A stretch of DNA of 64,000 nucleotides from Aralia elata (taxonomy: Eukaryota; Streptophyta; Magnoliopsida; Apiales; Araliaceae). This document shows, piece after piece, positions 23,692-36,555 of the stretch (position 1 is its first letter; each line of letters begins with the position of its first letter). The notes beneath the pieces were generated by a model. The model searched no databases. It was not told the origin of the DNA and was given only the letters and a program-made list of their open reading frames with translations. The translations under genes and the position numbers were made by a program. The DNA lies in contig CM068386.1 in the NCBI GenBank assembly GCA_034770075.1, forward strand, positions 41,701,990 through 41,765,989, read 5' to 3'.

Positions 23692-24440
23692 CACTACAAG
23701 AAAAATGATTATTTCCGACGGAATATTCTCTTGGAAATAATATAATTCTAACGGAATATTCTCTCGAAAATAATTCAGTCGAAATTAGTTTATTCCTGAC
23801 GAAATTCCGTCAGAAATGATAATTGCCGAATGGCGCCAAGTTTCTCGCTCGCGCTAAATATATCCTCGACCGAATATCCGTCGAAATTAAGTTTATTTCG
23901 ACAGAATTAATCTCGACGAAAATACTGTCGAGAATATGGTTCTTTTTTTTAACCTAGTCTCCTTTCTGCTACGCCACACTTCCTCCCTCACAAATCTCTC
24001 CTCCTCTCCCTCACTCGTCCCTGCCTCCTCCCTACCTTCTCCTCACTGCCTCCTCCTCAATCATCCCTAGCTCTCCCCCACTCGTTCTCTCCCTCGCTCG
24101 GGTGTTGCTGCAGTGACTTGTGCGGCAGCGACGATAGTCCACAAATTTTCTCCTAAATTGTGATTAGCTCTAACTTAAGGTTAGCCCTAAATTTTTCCCA
24201 AATTTCGTTTTTTGTTGAATTAATTTTGTGATATATTATTACAAAAATCAATGAATTTCCATCATGTGTAGTCCATTTGTTTTGTTATGCTGCTACTTAA
24301 TCAAAAATCAATGAAATTTAATTTACTAAAATTTTGTCATAGATTAATTTAAGTTTAGTCCATTTGTTTTGTTATGTTGTTACTTAATCCAAAAATTCTA
24401 ACTGGTTCTTCACTTCATCATATTTAGCTATAGAATACGG
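23692..24440 (+). mobile_element. Orphan left end of a CACTA (En/Spm) transposon
   Basis: Starts CACTACAAGAAAAATG, the hallmark terminus of plant CACTA elements. Subterminal repeats follow in both orientations: CGACGGAATATTC and GACGAAATTCCGTCAGAAA and variants to about 23935. A CT-rich stretch (23945-24110) looks like the leader before transposase genes. I find no matching TTTTTCTTGTAGTG end, and no TNPA/TNPD coding sequence, so this is a truncated end. The right limit is approximate. The same terminus occurs at 40231. Confidence 0.82.
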
Positions 24441-24875
24441 AGTACTAGTATTAAAGAACTCATGTAGGCCCTGTTTGTCTTCGCTTTTTCATTTTTAGCT
24501 TCTGCTTTTATATTTCTCATTCTTAGAAGCTGATTTTGATTCTTTAAAAGCTGTTAACTAGCAGTTGTTAAACTGATTCTGATTCTCCAAAATTTGTTAA
24601 TGAGTGTTTGGCAAATAATATCTAATAAGATAGATTCTGGTAACAAAATATTAATTAATATGTTTATTTGTATATAAATAAAAAATATATATTTAAAATA
24701 TTAATCTTATATTATATGTAATATTTCAAACCCTTGTAATACATTTTGTAATTATAAATACAAATATTATTAAAGTTTAAATTATAATTCTTGAATATGG
24801 TAGTGTATATATGTAGAATGTATATAAATACATATATTCTTTGAGCAAGTTTAATGAAAAAAAGGTAACTATAAA
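24441..24875. other. AT-rich stretch between CACTA end and gypsy LTR
   Basis: No gene. The phrase GGCCCTGTTTGTCTTC near 24470 recalls a hAT-type MITE end, but no inverted partner or 8-bp duplication is visible. Confidence 0.5.
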
Positions 24876-24936
24876 TGTAACACTTCAAAGTTAATTAAAT
24901 TTTAAATATCATATTGGTTGATACTTATGTGTATAA

Positions 24937-24940
<4 letters not shown>

Positions 24941-24992
<52 letters not shown>
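24941..24992. repeat. (TA)18(CA)8 microsatellite
   Basis: Perfect TA run followed by a CA run, inside the gypsy E LTR. A GA-rich stretch (25075-25125) follows. This resembles the promoter/leader arrangement seen in the LTR of element G. Confidence 0.95.
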
Positions 24993-25272
24993 AGGCAAGC
25001 AAGCCAATTGGTCAAGGGGTCTAGAGAATTTCATAAGCTACCAAATAAGCAAGCAAGCATAAAAAGAAAAAAGAAAGAGACAGAGAGAGAGAATTTTGGC
25101 TTCCATACATAGAGAGAAAGAAGAGGGAACTCACTCAACCAAGAAGGAAAACAAGAAGATCAAAACCAAGAAGAGCAACCCCAACAACTAGATATAAACC
25201 CTAATCCATTTAGAAGTTTAAAAATCTTTCTTTTATGAAAATAATTAGGCCACATGTATACTTAAGCTTATT

Positions 25273-25276
<4 letters not shown>

Positions 25277-25336
<60 letters not shown>
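25277..25336. repeat. (AT)19(GT)11 microsatellite
   Basis: Uninterrupted AT run changing into a GT run, about 300 bp after the first one, still inside the gypsy E LTR. Confidence 0.95.
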
Positions 25337-27198
25337 TGTAATACCATGGATCATGGAGGAATAGTTGAAAATTCAAAGAAAAATAAGGAAGAAGCATGAA
25401 CTAGCTAAAGAAAACCCTAAACTAATTCCTAGAAATATTTTTACGTTGTAAATATGTATGTATATGAATTTGTACATGCTAAGAGTAAATAATAACATGT
25501 TAGGGTGTAATAACATAAACTATAAGAAAAGAAATCAAAGATCCTACAAGAAACAAGAAAAGAAAAAGTAAAACAAACCTTGTTGAAATTTTTAACAAAA
25601 TAGGGTAAAACCCTAAAACAGAGTCTGATTTTGTAACGATTAGAACTTTTAGTGTATTTTGAATTTTTGAGTAAAGTTTTGGATAGATCTATAAGTTATC
25701 TAAAATCCTAAATAAGTTTGAGGTCTAAATTCCTTGTAATTTATTTTTGGTGAATTTTTTAGCAAAACAGGGCAGACTGAGTAACTTTCTAACCTATTTT
25801 TTAAAAAAGGAGGTTCTGGATAGTTAACATAGGAGATAAAATAAGGACTTTGGGGGTATGAAACCTGATAGTATAAGGTGTATTTCGGCCCCAAGAATGA
25901 ACGTAAACGGACTTGTAATGAAGGAGTTATAACCAAAATAAAATCAGGAGATGAAATTTTGGGTAAAAGTTTATTTTGATATATGGAAGATACCATCCAA
26001 AATTCATACATTTTGGACTTAATTTCGAATTTCAAAGAATTTTACAAAATTCAGACAGAAACGGGTTTAAAATAAATATTAATAATATTGAGAAAAATCT
26101 GGAAAAAATTATAACTATCTAAAATATAATTACCTAGGTAGGGCCAGAAGGAAGAAAAATAATAAAATGGTTAAAGTGGTTTAATGGATAAAATAAAGTA
26201 TAAAAATTTATGAAAAATTAATTAATGAAAAACCAGGAAATATGTAATATATTTTACCGGCTAAATTCTGTCAAAATGGAATGTATAAGGCTACGTGAGT
26301 GATAAATAAACATTGTAATGAGATTATAAATGGTGTAAGTACTTGAGGATACGTTTATGGTACTCGAAAATACTGAAGCGGAGTTACAAATATTTACCGA
26401 CGGGAACTATTAATAATATTAGATGAATTAATTAAATAAATCCTTATAGATGGTGTATGATACTATTTAGAGACAAAAATATCTTAAATGAGGAAAGTAC
26501 GCCCAAAACAGGCAAGTTCTTACACTTTTGTGCATTTACAATTCATTCTTCATTGAACTGTAATTTATTCTGTAATGCTTCTTGGACCGTCTATAAAAGA
26601 AGTTTATGTCATTTGTTCAGCTAAACTCAGTTGATACGTTTCTATCCATTATTAAATTGTTATGATTCTTTGGAGATATTTAAATTTAATCTAATCTAAA
26701 TTGCTTTGGTGCGGACTTTGATGTTATTATTGAGTAAAAACAACCCTAGAAATGGGGGATATTATGTTATGGTCGGGTAACCGACATACAGTATAGAAAT
26801 ATAGCGTGAAGATGATGTTACACGTAACATGGAGTATTATTAGGATGATCACCAGATGATACTCTGTAGAGAGTTCGTAGTTTTTGTAACTGTTGAACAT
26901 TATTGGAGAGTTCGCAGTCTTTGTGACTATTGAACATTATTGAAGAGTTCTCAATGACTTTCAATTTTTCTTGTGAACGCAACAAGTTTTGAGATTCCAA
27001 AATTTAATTCTATTCGAAAATTTGAAGTTCAATAACCTGTAAAGAAATTTACATTGATTTTCCTTGATTTGCCATTAATATTAATTCTTTCTAAACCTTT
27101 GAATATTGATTCATTCACAGTTATTTCTATTTTGCTTTAAACTGCTATACTTGCTAAGCAAATTAGTTGTTTACTCTTGCAAAAACTTCATGTTTACA

Positions 27199-27263
27199 GC
27201 TAAGATAAAGGAACCCGAGGGGTTCAGAATAAAGGATAAAGGGAAAGCCAAAGCAAGTGAGTA
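27199..27263 (+). other. Conserved Lys-rich segment after a splice acceptor in the gypsy E LTR
   Basis: TGTTTACAG is followed by a purine-rich stretch that reads KIKEPEG...IKDKGKAKASE and then a stop. Equivalent segments (consensus EGSGKDKGKAKM) lie in the other gypsy LTRs at 36556-36618, 55470-55532 and 59098-59160, always after a CAG acceptor. GCAA/GTGAGTAAG at its end looks like a splice donor. It is either a short coding exon or a purine-rich exonic enhancer. Confidence 0.5.
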
Positions 27264-27498
27264 AGATAATTAAATAATAATGTATTAGTTAATAAATAAT
27301 TAATAATATAATATTTTAGAACTAATGTATCAGTTCTTGTTATGTAAGTAAGACCTGGGCTTGTAAGATTAAATAATGTAATTAATAAATGTATTTGTGT
27401 AACTTAGCTTATGTTAATAGCTAGTTATCATGAATGTGGATAAATAGTAAGTACCAAGTCTACAGTAGCGAGTACACGGATTTGGGGGCGTCCCAAGT

Positions 27499-27510
27499 TG
27501 GTATCAGAGT
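27499..27510 (+). promoter_or_regulatory. Primer binding site of gypsy E
   Basis: TGGTATCAGAGT, three bases after the LTR end. It is complementary to initiator tRNA-Met with one change at the last base. Confidence 0.9.
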
Positions 27511-27740
27511 AGTAGGTTATAACCTTTAAGTTAGAGAACCTTAGGATATAACCTGATAGGAACTTAGTAAAGACAAGGAGAAGTGAACTCACATAGAGTT
27601 CTTATATAAAAAAATAAAAATAAATAATATAATAAAAATAATTAATTTAAAATTTTCGTTAAGTTTATTTAGTTAATTATTTTAAGATGTATATTTTAAT
27701 ATATTAATGTACTAAGTGAGTTATTTTATTATATTGCAGG

Positions 27741-27993
27741 ATGGCTGAAGAAGATGTTAGAGATATTCACGAGGTACCTACAGTTGAGCTGATGGCAGAG
27801 CAGAAATTAGAGTAAGAGGCACCCGTGGTGGACCCTATTAGCAAACTAGAAGAGAATCTTGAGGAGTACCGTGATGAGGAGCCGAAGGTAAATCCCGTGG
27901 GGGATTAAGTAGCTCCTGAGTATATTGCAGATGATATAGCACACGCTGAGGAGGAGTCGGAGGGCATGGGAGCAGCTATGGCAGAGGCATACG
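27741..27993 (+). pseudogene. Gypsy E leader ORF, part 1 (acidic N-terminus)
   Basis: Starts ATGGCTGAAGAAGATG, one base after a splice acceptor (TTATATTGCAG/G) with ACTAA 24 nt upstream. It reads MAEEDVRDIHEVPTVELMAE, matching MSGEEEIRDIHVVSEQLVAV of element G (58685, minus) and the fragment at 53149. Stops are present (a TAA after EQKLE and another in the acidic stretch). The frame is interrupted by a solo LTR after AEAY and continues at 29817. The function is unknown. It is not gag, which follows separately with its own zinc knuckle. Confidence 0.75.
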
Positions 27994-29816
27994 TGTTAGG
28001 TTTGTATATAACGCAAACATGCAATCAAATTACATAAATAGAGCGGAAGCGTGATAAAAACAGATTTTAAAATTTTTCATACAAACCATCACTATGATCT
28101 TTCCTTGTGTTCAATTATCAATTAGCAAAAGAGATAGAGATAGAGAATTATAGCCTCGTAAATCAAAGCTTCCTCGGGTACAAGTTCACCTCCAATTCCT
28201 TCGCGTTCTCCTTGAATTCCACCGACTAAATTCCTTCGCTTGATCAACGTTAGCCACCCAAGTGTTTGGCCTCTAGAGTTGATCCACCAAAGAAGAATAG
28301 TTGTTCAAGAAGATGGGTGTTGGCAAAACCTTAGTTTCTATCTCTATAGAAATTGCAAGTACTCTCCACAATCTAATGTAAGAGTACGTAACCCTAATCT
28401 ATGATAAGACTTCTCTTATTTATAGATGTAGGAAAACCCTTCCCTAAACTATTTAGGATTATGGTTTCTATTATAATTAAACCCCTTTAATTAATTATGC
28501 TCCTAATCCAATTAGGAATTCATGAGAGAGTACTTCTATTAATTAATTCTCAATCCCTATTATGAATTAAATAATAGTAATAGTAATCATAATAATAATA
28601 ATAATAAGACTCCTCTTATTAATTTATATTTAATATTTCCAAAATATTAAATAATAAATATTAAGCTATTTAATTTATTCTATCTCCATAGACTAAATTA
28701 AATACACTTAACTTATTATTACAATTATGCCATTTACTTCTTAAATAAATATTTTTTTTGCGTCGTGACCCTTTAGGTTCTCCATATTAAACCGATTGTG
28801 AATAAATCAATTAGAACAATTTTAATTATATTTAAATAAATAAATTAAATTATTTAATTCATTTAAATAATATTTATTCTACAATAAGGGTAAGCCCCCT
28901 TAGCGATCAACGACTTTCCAGATAATATAGATTTCAACATTAATCACAAAAGAACCTTTCAGTGAATAGTTACTGTACAATTCAATCCTTCTACCATACA
29001 ATGCCCCAATTAAATAGAAGACATGGATTTACCGTCAAGTCTTATTTTATTTAATTATATGTATTTCGATTCCCAAATGCATAACTCTAAATAATGCAAA
29101 TTAGAAACTCTTTTCTAATTTCATTCTGCCTTGGCCAAGGACTACTGAGTTATCATTTATCGAATCACATAGGACATTCACATCTTTTACTAGACGAGGT
29201 AGATTCTTTGTTGATCATTCACCTATCTCCATGTACAACTAATTATACCTAATCATACCCTTTGTTATACCCTAAAGGTCTTAAGGGACATGTCAAAGTA
29301 TAACTCATCATACACAAGATACTATGATGATCTCAAGTCCAAGGATCACTTGTACTACTATCACTAGAGGAATTCCTATTGACAGGCGAGTAAAACTCCA
29401 TTAGGTATTCCTTAGCGAGCCACATTCAATGTACTTATTCTCTAATAAGCACCTACATACTTGCTTTAGTGTCTCCACACAAATGATTATGAGATCAATC
29501 ATCCTCTTCCTAAGAGCAAGCAACGTATGTACTAATCTATCCGAATTCACTAATCCCCTTTTTACTAATCCAACGATTAGGAACGATTTTAGTTTGTGAG
29601 CTATCTAGAATTTAGATCTCATTAGCATGATCAGCATCATGATTCTAAAAGCATTGCTCAAAACTATGGGTTTATCACATTTAATATAACAACACCATGT
29701 AGATAATGTAAAATGCCTTTTAAGAAAATCAATTCTTTTATTAATAAATGAATAAGATTACAAAGTATATGCTACATCATATCAAATATGATTGACTTGT
29801 GTGCATACTACTTTCA
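27994..29816 (-). mobile_element. Solo copia LTR (copia A family), 1823 bp
   Basis: Starts TGTTAGGTTTGTATATAACG and ends ACTACTTTCA. It is flanked by a perfect 5-bp target duplication ATACG (27989-27993 and 29817-29821). No internal sequence is present on either side, so the element was lost by LTR-LTR recombination. It splits the leader ORF of gypsy E. It is 13 bp longer than the copia A LTR through small indels. Confidence 0.95.
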
Positions 29817-30161
29817 ATACGCTATGGTACGAGACTTGTTAGATAGAAACCAAGAGTTGAAAAATCGGGTCCACAACTAGAGGAAAGAAACGAGAAAGTG
29901 GAGGCACTTTGGGAAGCGAAAATTGATATTCCTTTTAGGGCGAAGCGTCTACTAGAAGATATAGAGACGAAGTTAAGGATCACGAAGAGGAGGATAGACC
30001 GTATGTATTATTATTATTATAGGGTCTCATACTTACTATTTCGGGATAGGATGGAGTACTATCCAGTAGAGTTGGGACTGACTCGCCACACCATTAGTAG
30101 AAACCTAGTATCACATATGATCTCTGAAGAGTATAATGAGGCCGTTAGGAGAGGCCTATGA
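29817..30161 (+). pseudogene. Gypsy E leader ORF, part 2 (coiled coil and conserved tail)
   Basis: Directly after the solo LTR it reads MVRDLLDRNQELKNRVHN, matching LLDELMDRNTELDDRVHE of G and the same place in F. The open part from 29898 holds a basic helical stretch (LLEDIETKLRITKRRIDRMYY). It ends with HMISEEYNEAVRRGL and TGA. The same ending is DMADEEYEDAMRRG in G and RIMEEERREAVRRLSRP in F, so this tail is the best conserved part. One stop and a frame change separate it from the coiled coil. Gag follows about 230 bp later. Confidence 0.75.
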
Positions 30162-30394
30162 GATGTATCTATGTATATATAGCTGGTAGGGAATGTTAAA
30201 ACTGTGTAAGATATGGTATCCCAAATTTTGATGTATAGATATGGGATACGTAAATAACATGTAATATTAAAAAATAATTAATGTAAAAGCATAATGTTTA
30301 ATTAGTATGAGTGTGTTTTATATAAATGTCTCATGTGTATTATATGCTTTTGCAAGTAACGTTGTAATAATATTATATTATATTTTATAGTACA

Positions 30395-31147
30395 ATACTA
30401 CGAGGGCGAGCACGCATGAGATTAGTTAATAAGGAGGCAGAGGAGCATCGTGAGCATCGCGAGTATCGTGAACCTAATCCCTTGCAACAATTCGTAGATT
30501 TATTAATGCAAGCCCTACAAAATAAACCGTTAATGTAAACCCGGCATTACTAGTAAACACATTTAAAGACTTTAAAAATATAGGGCCTCTTGAATTCAGA
30601 GAAACCACTGAGCTAATTGAGGCTCAAGCATGCATGGATAAGAGAAATAGAGACGACGTTTGAAATAGCTAGAGTTGGGGAAGATCAAAATATGATATTT
30701 GCTACCTATATGATGAAGGGGAAGCAAATTTCTAGTGGGAGGCAAAGCAAAGTAGGGCTGGGGAAGGAATAATACATTAGAGTAGGTTTAAAGAATTATT
30801 TTTCGAAAATTATTTTTCGAGTATGCAAAATCGTATGGAAATGTGATTTTTAGAATTGAAGCAAGGGGACATGACTGTACCCCAATACGCTGTGAAGTTT
30901 AATGAGTTGGCGAGGTTTGCTCCACATCAGGTTGATACGGAAGAAAGGAAAGAAAGGAGATTTGAGCAGGATTTGAAACCCTGGCTATATAATAGGCTGT
31001 CGGTACTACAGATAGATAATTTCGCCACAATCTTGAAAAATGCAATAATAGCAAAGGGCGGTAGTGAAAGCTTTAATGAAATTTAATCAGGAACAGAAGA
31101 AAAAGAGGAATAACGGGGGAATACAAAAGGGAGAGAGTAGCAGTAGA

Positions 31148-31211
<64 letters not shown>

Positions 31212-31500
31212 TGAAATGGAATAACAAAGGTGGCAAACAAAGGAGTTTAAAGAAAAAGGTGGGAGGCTTGTAAGAATTATGGTAAGAACCACATTGGGAC
31301 ATGTTTAAAAGGAAGGAATGTGTGCTACAACTGTGGGCAGGAAGACCATATTACTCCCAATTATACCAGTCCAAGGAAGAACACATGCTTTGTATGTGGT
31401 GCTCTGGGTCACCAGGCATGAAGCTGTCCGAAAAGGGCGATAGATGTCGGAGGAGAAAGTAAGAATAATAACAAACTTTCGATAGCGGGACCGACTACAC
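30395..31500 (+). pseudogene. Gypsy E gag
   Basis: Recognised by comparison with F and G: the KDFKN.GPLEF stretch near 30570, LELKQGDMTVPQYAVKFNEL (about 30856-30915), HQVDTEERKERRFEQ, LKPWLYNRLSVLQ, a poly-Asn hinge, and zinc knuckles near 31320-31430. Knuckle 1 has lost its last cysteine (CYNCGQEDHITPNY) and knuckle 2 has a stop (CFVCGALGHQA then TGA). The expected start codon after a TATAG acceptor appears as ACG. It would package RNA, but frame changes and stops show it is dead. Confidence 0.85.
31148..31209. repeat. (AAT)n run encoding poly-Asn in gypsy E gag
   Basis: About twenty AAT codons in the gag reading frame, at the hinge before the zinc knuckles. Element G has a shorter Asn run at the same place and F has none. 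Confidence 0.95.
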
Positions 31501-32615
31501 TGAGTCGACCAACAACCAGAACTTTCAACATGATAGTTAAGGACACAGTGGCATCAAGGGATGTGGTGTCAGGTATCATACCAATAAATTCTACCGATGC
31601 ATACGTACTTTTTGATTCAGGTGTTACTTTCTCATTTATATCACATGATTTTGTGCATTATTTGAATTTAATCCCCAAAGACTTAGAACATCCCTTGAAT
31701 ACAAAAGTTGCTAATAAGGAGATCATTCCTATTGATCAAGTGCATAGAAATTGCTGTGTAGAAATTAGGGGTCATAAAACTTTAGTCGATCTCATTCCAA
31801 TTTAGTTAGTGGAGATTGATGTTATACCGGGGATGGATTGGTTAAATAACCATGAAGTGTTGATTGACTGTCATCGAAAGACTGTGAACCTTAAGATCTT
31901 TGACAAGTCGAAGGTAGTGTATTACGGCAATCGAAACCCTAGGTAGTCTAGTTGCGTAATAATGATTCAAGCGAAATGACTACATAGGAAAGGATGTGTT
32001 GGATATCTGGCTTATGTAGTGGATACCTAACAGAAGGAATTGAAGTTAGATCAGGTACCGATAGTGAGAGAATTTTAGACATTTTTTTGAAGGAATTACC
32101 TGGCCTTCCATGCGATTGGGAGATAGAATTTGTGATTGACCTTGTACCTAGAACTGCTATTTTGAAAGTTCCCTATCGAATGACTCCCGTAAAAATGAAA
32201 GAACTGATGGTGCAATTTCAGGAACTTTTGGATAAGAAATTTATTAAGCCGAGTGTGTTTCCTTGGGGAGCACCGGTGTTGTTTGTTAGGAAAAAGGATG
32301 GGTCGTTACGATTATGTATCGACTATCGTGAGCTGAATAAAGTAACAATTAAGAATAAATATCTGTTGCCTAGGATTGATGATATCTTCGATCAATTGAA
32401 GGGTGCTAAATATTTTTTCAAGATTGATTTACGATCAGAAAATCATCAGTTAAAGGTAAGAGAAGAAGATGTGTCGAATACAACGTTTCGGACTCATTAC
32501 AGGCATTATGAATTTTTGGTGATGCCCTTTGGACTTACGAATGCCCCGACAACACTTATGGATTTGTTGAATAGAGTTTTCAAGAATTACTTGGACAAGT
32601 TTGTCGTGGTATTTA
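31500..32615 (+). pseudogene. Gypsy E protease and first half of reverse transcriptase
   Basis: Protease has the active-site line AYVLFDSGVTFSFISHDF (near 31600), with DSG intact. The linker has DVIPGMDWLNNHEVLIDC. RT starts with LKELPGLPCDWEIEFVIDL and runs through PVLFVRKKDGSLRLCIDYRELNKVT, LPRIDDIFDQLKGAKYFFKIDL and LVMPFGLTNAP to DKFVVVF. The next residues should be the catalytic IDD, but there copia B is inserted. Domain order PR-RT and the fully gypsy-type RT agree with Ty3/gypsy. A stop lies near 31803 and a frameshift near 32000. Confidence 0.9.
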
Positions 32616-34355
32616 TGTTGGTTTGCAGAAACAAAAACATACATATAATCAAATTGATATAAAAGCGGAAGCATGACAAAAATCATATTTAAAATTTTTC
32701 TACAATCCCTGGAATCACCTTTATACAATATTATTAATCGAGGAAGGATAAAAGATATACCTTTTAAAGATGATCAACTCCTTAATCTGATATTCAAGTC
32801 TCAATCCTTTGATCCTTCACATTTCTTCAAATCCACGGATCAAACGTCAGCTACTTAGTGTGTGTAGCGCTCTAAAGGTGATCCACCAAGAGATTATTGA
32901 TTGAAGAAGTAAATTTAGGTTTTCTCCAAAACCTTGGGTAGCGAGCCCTAATTCTCTCTCTCTCTCTCCTAACTCTTTAGGTTGTAGAGAATTATTAAAT
33001 TATATCTCGAATACCAACATCAGTCTCCAATCTATAATAAGGCATCTCCTTATATAGACTAATCCTCTCTCCTAAACTCTTTAGAATTTAAGGTTTTAAT
33101 TTGATTCGTAAACCATTTAAGAACTAAATTATTTATAATAATAATAAGAATACTTCTTATTAATTTATACTTAGTATTGCTCCAAATATTTAATTATAAA
33201 TATTAAACTATTTAATTTATTCTACCATGGTACAAATTAAATATACTTAATTTATTATTATTATTATTAAGTCAATTACTTCTAAAATAATATTTCTTTT
33301 TATGGTGTGACCCTTTAGGTTCAATATTATACCGATAGTAGAACAAATAAATTAGAACCATTTCAATATTATTTATAATGAATTAAACTCCTTTAATTCA
33401 AATATAAATAAATATATTTATTCTACATCATGAGTGATACCTTTCAGCATATCATGACTATCCGGATAATATGAAATCAACGTTTAATTACAAAGAACCA
33501 ATTCAGTAAATAGTTACCATGTAATTCAATCCTTCTATCATACAATGTCCCAATCAAATATAAAATATGAAATTTCTGTCAAATTTTATTTATTTGATCA
33601 TATTCATTTTGATTCTAAAATGCACAACTCTAGTTAATGTAAATTAGAAACTCCTTTCTAAATTTCATTCACACTGGCAAGGGATTTCTGAGTTGTCACT
33701 TATCGAATCACATAGGACATTCTCTCTCTTTACTGAAAGTGGTAGATCATTTGTTGATCATTCCCCTACCTCCATGTACACTTTATTATACCCGGGCATA
33801 CACTTTTATATACCCTAAGAGTCTTAAGGAATATGACAAAGTATAAATCAAAATATACAAGGTACTATGATGATCTAAAGTCCAAGGATCACTTGTATTA
33901 CTATCACATAGAAACTCCTATTGATAGGCAAGTAAAACTCAATTAGGTGTTCCTTTAAGCGAGTCACGTTCAGTGAACTTATTCTCCAATAAGCACCTAC
34001 ATACTTGCTTTAGTGTCTCCATACAAATGATTATGAGATTAATCATCCTCTTCAAAAGAGCAAGCATAATATGTATTAATCTATCCGGATTCACTAACCC
34101 CACATTAATGATCCTATGATTAGGAACGTTCTAGTTTTAAGCCATCTAGATTTTAGATCTCATTATCACGAACTCATCATGATTCTAAAAGTATTGCTCC
34201 AAAACTACGGGTTTATCTTAATTAATTCTAACAATTAAACATGGATAAATAAATGCCTTTAAGTAAATAAATTCTTTTATTAATAAATGAATAAGATTAC
34301 AAAATAAATGCTTTATCACATCAAATGTGATTGACTTGAGGGCATACTACTTTCA
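32616..34355 (-). mobile_element. Copia B left (3') LTR, 1740 bp
   Basis: Begins TGTTGGTTTGCAGAAAC and ends ACTACTTTCA. It is a diverged relative of the copia A LTR. The polypurine tract follows at 34356 (GTGCACGTGGGAGAT on the minus strand). It is inserted into the RT of gypsy E after ATTTA, which should be one arm of the target duplication; the other arm is lost because the right part of B is missing. It contains a CT microsatellite (32952-32971) and the hairpin GAATTAAA-CTCC-TTTAATTC near 33388. Confidence 0.9.
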
Positions 34356-36328
34356 ATCTCCCACGTGCACTAAAGCTAATTGCCTTGGTATCTAATACAC
34401 ATCTTCTCTAAGCGGCGATCAAACTGCTACTGAGATAATGCTTTAGTAAATGGATATGCAATGTTGTTCTGAGAGTCTACTCGCTCTATGGTGACATCTT
34501 CTCTTTCAATGATTTCTCTAATCAAATGAAAGCATCGCAACACATGTGTGAATTTCTGATGAGACTTAGGTTCCTTGGCTAGTGCAACAGCCCCAGAGTT
34601 GTCACAATATAAAGGCACTGATCCTTGAATGCTAGGAACCACTCCAAGTTCTGTAATGAACTTCATCCAAACAGCCTCCTTTGTAGCTTCACTTGCAGCT
34701 ATATACTCTACTTATGTCATTGAATCGACAATTGTTTGCTGCTTGGAACTCTTCCAACTCACTGTACCACCATTCAAGGTAAACACATAACCTAAAACGG
34801 ATTTGTTGTCATTTTGGTCAGTCTGAAAATTCGAGTCTATATAGCCCTCTAGTTTTAAATCAGAACCACCATAAACTATAAACACATCTTTAGTTCTTCT
34901 TAAGTACTTTAGGATATTTTTCACTTCCTTCCAGTGTTCTTCTCTAGGATTAGACTGATATCTGCTTGTCACACTTAATGCATAAGCAACATTAGGTCTA
35001 GTACATATCATCCCATACATGATAGATCCTATCGCTGAAGCATAAGGTATCTTACTCATGCGATTTCTCTCTTCTGGTGTCTTTGGGGACAGTTTCTTAG
35101 AGAGATGCACTCCATGGCTCATTGGTATGAGGACTCTCTTAGAGTTTTTCATGCTAAACCTATTTCGGTCAAGCTGAGCATCCTTTTAGATCTATCCCGA
35201 TAGATCTTTATCCCCAAAATATAGGATGTTTCTCCCAAATCTTTCATGGAGAAGTGTTTAGACAACTATATCTTTACTAATTGTAGTATCGGTATGTCAT
35301 TCCCAATAAGTAGTATATCATAAACATATAGTACTAGGAATGTTACAACGTTCCCACTAACCTTCTTGTACATACATGGTTCATTCTCGTTTTTGATAAA
35401 ATCAAACTCTTTAATTGTCTCATAAAACGAATGTTCCATCTTCGTGAAGCTTGCTTTAATCTGTAAATGGATCGTTGTAGCCTACATACTTGATTTGCTC
35501 CATCTTTTGAAACAAATCCCTCTAGCTGTATCATATATACATCCTTTTCTAGTTTTCCATTGAGGAAGGCCGCCTTCACATCCATTTTTCAGATCTCGTA
35601 ATCATAGTAAGTTGTTATCGCAAGCAAAATCCGAATGGAGTTAAACATTGCTACCGGTGACAAGGTTTCATCATAGTCAACTCCTTGCCTTGGTTTGAAA
35701 CCTTTTGCAACCAGTCTGGCCTTATAGGTCTCCACCTTACCATCTGCCCTAGTCTTTCTCTTAAAGACCCATTTACACCCTATAGGCTTAATACCTTCTG
35801 GTGGATTAACCAAAGTCCACACTTGGTTGTCATACATGGAGTCCATTTCAGATTCCATGGCCATTTATTATTTCTCTGAGTCTCTACTACTCATAGCCTC
35901 ATCGTATGTTACTGGATCATCATCCTCTATGATGCGTACCTCATCATCATCATCTATGATGAATCTATAATACCTTCTAGGTATCTTAGGCACTCTTTCA
36001 GATTTACGATTCGGTTGTGGTACAATAGGTCTCTCTACTTGGACAGGTTCCTCCATTTGACCTGTAGTGCTTTGTGGTTTTTAAACTTCTTCAAGATCTA
36101 TTTTACTCCCACTTGTCCCTTCAAGGATAAACTCATTTTCCAAGAAGGTAGCGTGTTTCGCAACAAACACTTTTTAATCAGTAGGATTATAGAACTAATA
36201 CCCCAAACTTTCTTTAGGATATCCCACAAATTTGCACTTGTCAGATCTTGTCTCAAGCTTATCATTTTGAAATCTCTTAACATAAGTTGGACAACCCCAA
36301 ATCTTAACATGCTGAAGACTAGGTTTCC
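34356..36328 (-). pseudogene. Copia B pol remnant (RT and RNase H)
   Basis: Minus-strand frames read RNase H (LYCDNSGAVALAKEPKSH, HLIREIIEREDV; 34427-34666), a block with PYASAIGSIMYGMICTRPNV and KNILKYLRRTKDVFIVYGGS (34712-35152), RT core (MDVKAAFLNGKLEKDVYM, ending near 35585; WTLVNPPEGIKPIGCKWVFK, 35589-35864) and the linker up to 36310. Frameshifts separate the blocks; the YVDD box near 35290 is damaged. It is closest to copia A in this window. It is interrupted by a solo gypsy LTR and resumes at 40197 for 34 bp before a CACTA end cuts it. Confidence 0.88.
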
Positions 36329-36555
36329 TGTGATGCCCCCAAATTCGGGTACCTTTAAACCCGTATTTGGTGAATCATGGTACTATCCATTCAACTAACA
36401 TCCATCTATATATACTCTACAACATGAATGTAATTACTACTTATTATAGACATATTCTTACACCCAGGTTCTAAGACCCATAAAATGTTCATACATAATA
36501 TCATTCAAAATATTATTTACAATACATCTAATTATTACATATAACAGTTCCATCC

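Larger units (their letters stand above)
24876..27495 (+). mobile_element. Gypsy E 5' LTR (Tekay/Del-like), left limit tentative
   Basis: The right end is firm: GATTTGGGGGCGTCCCA is followed by a primer binding site. The same end (reverse TGTGACGCCCCCAAAT) marks the LTRs at 36329, 53340, 55243 and 58871. Internal similarity to the element G LTR (TTTGGTGCGG...GTCGGGTA near 26705-26790) confirms the family. The left end is placed at TGTAACACTTC because it starts with TG and precedes a TA-rich, GA-rich promoter-like zone; this is inference. The LTR contains two TA microsatellites and a probable splice acceptor at 27198. Confidence 0.65.

Noticed and set aside
24441..24640. Possible hAT MITE starting GGCCCTGTTTG
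   Set aside because: No inverted partner or 8-bp duplication found.
31083..31302. Poly-Tyr and poly-Leu frames on the minus strand
   Set aside because: Antisense readings of the AAT microsatellite in gypsy E gag.
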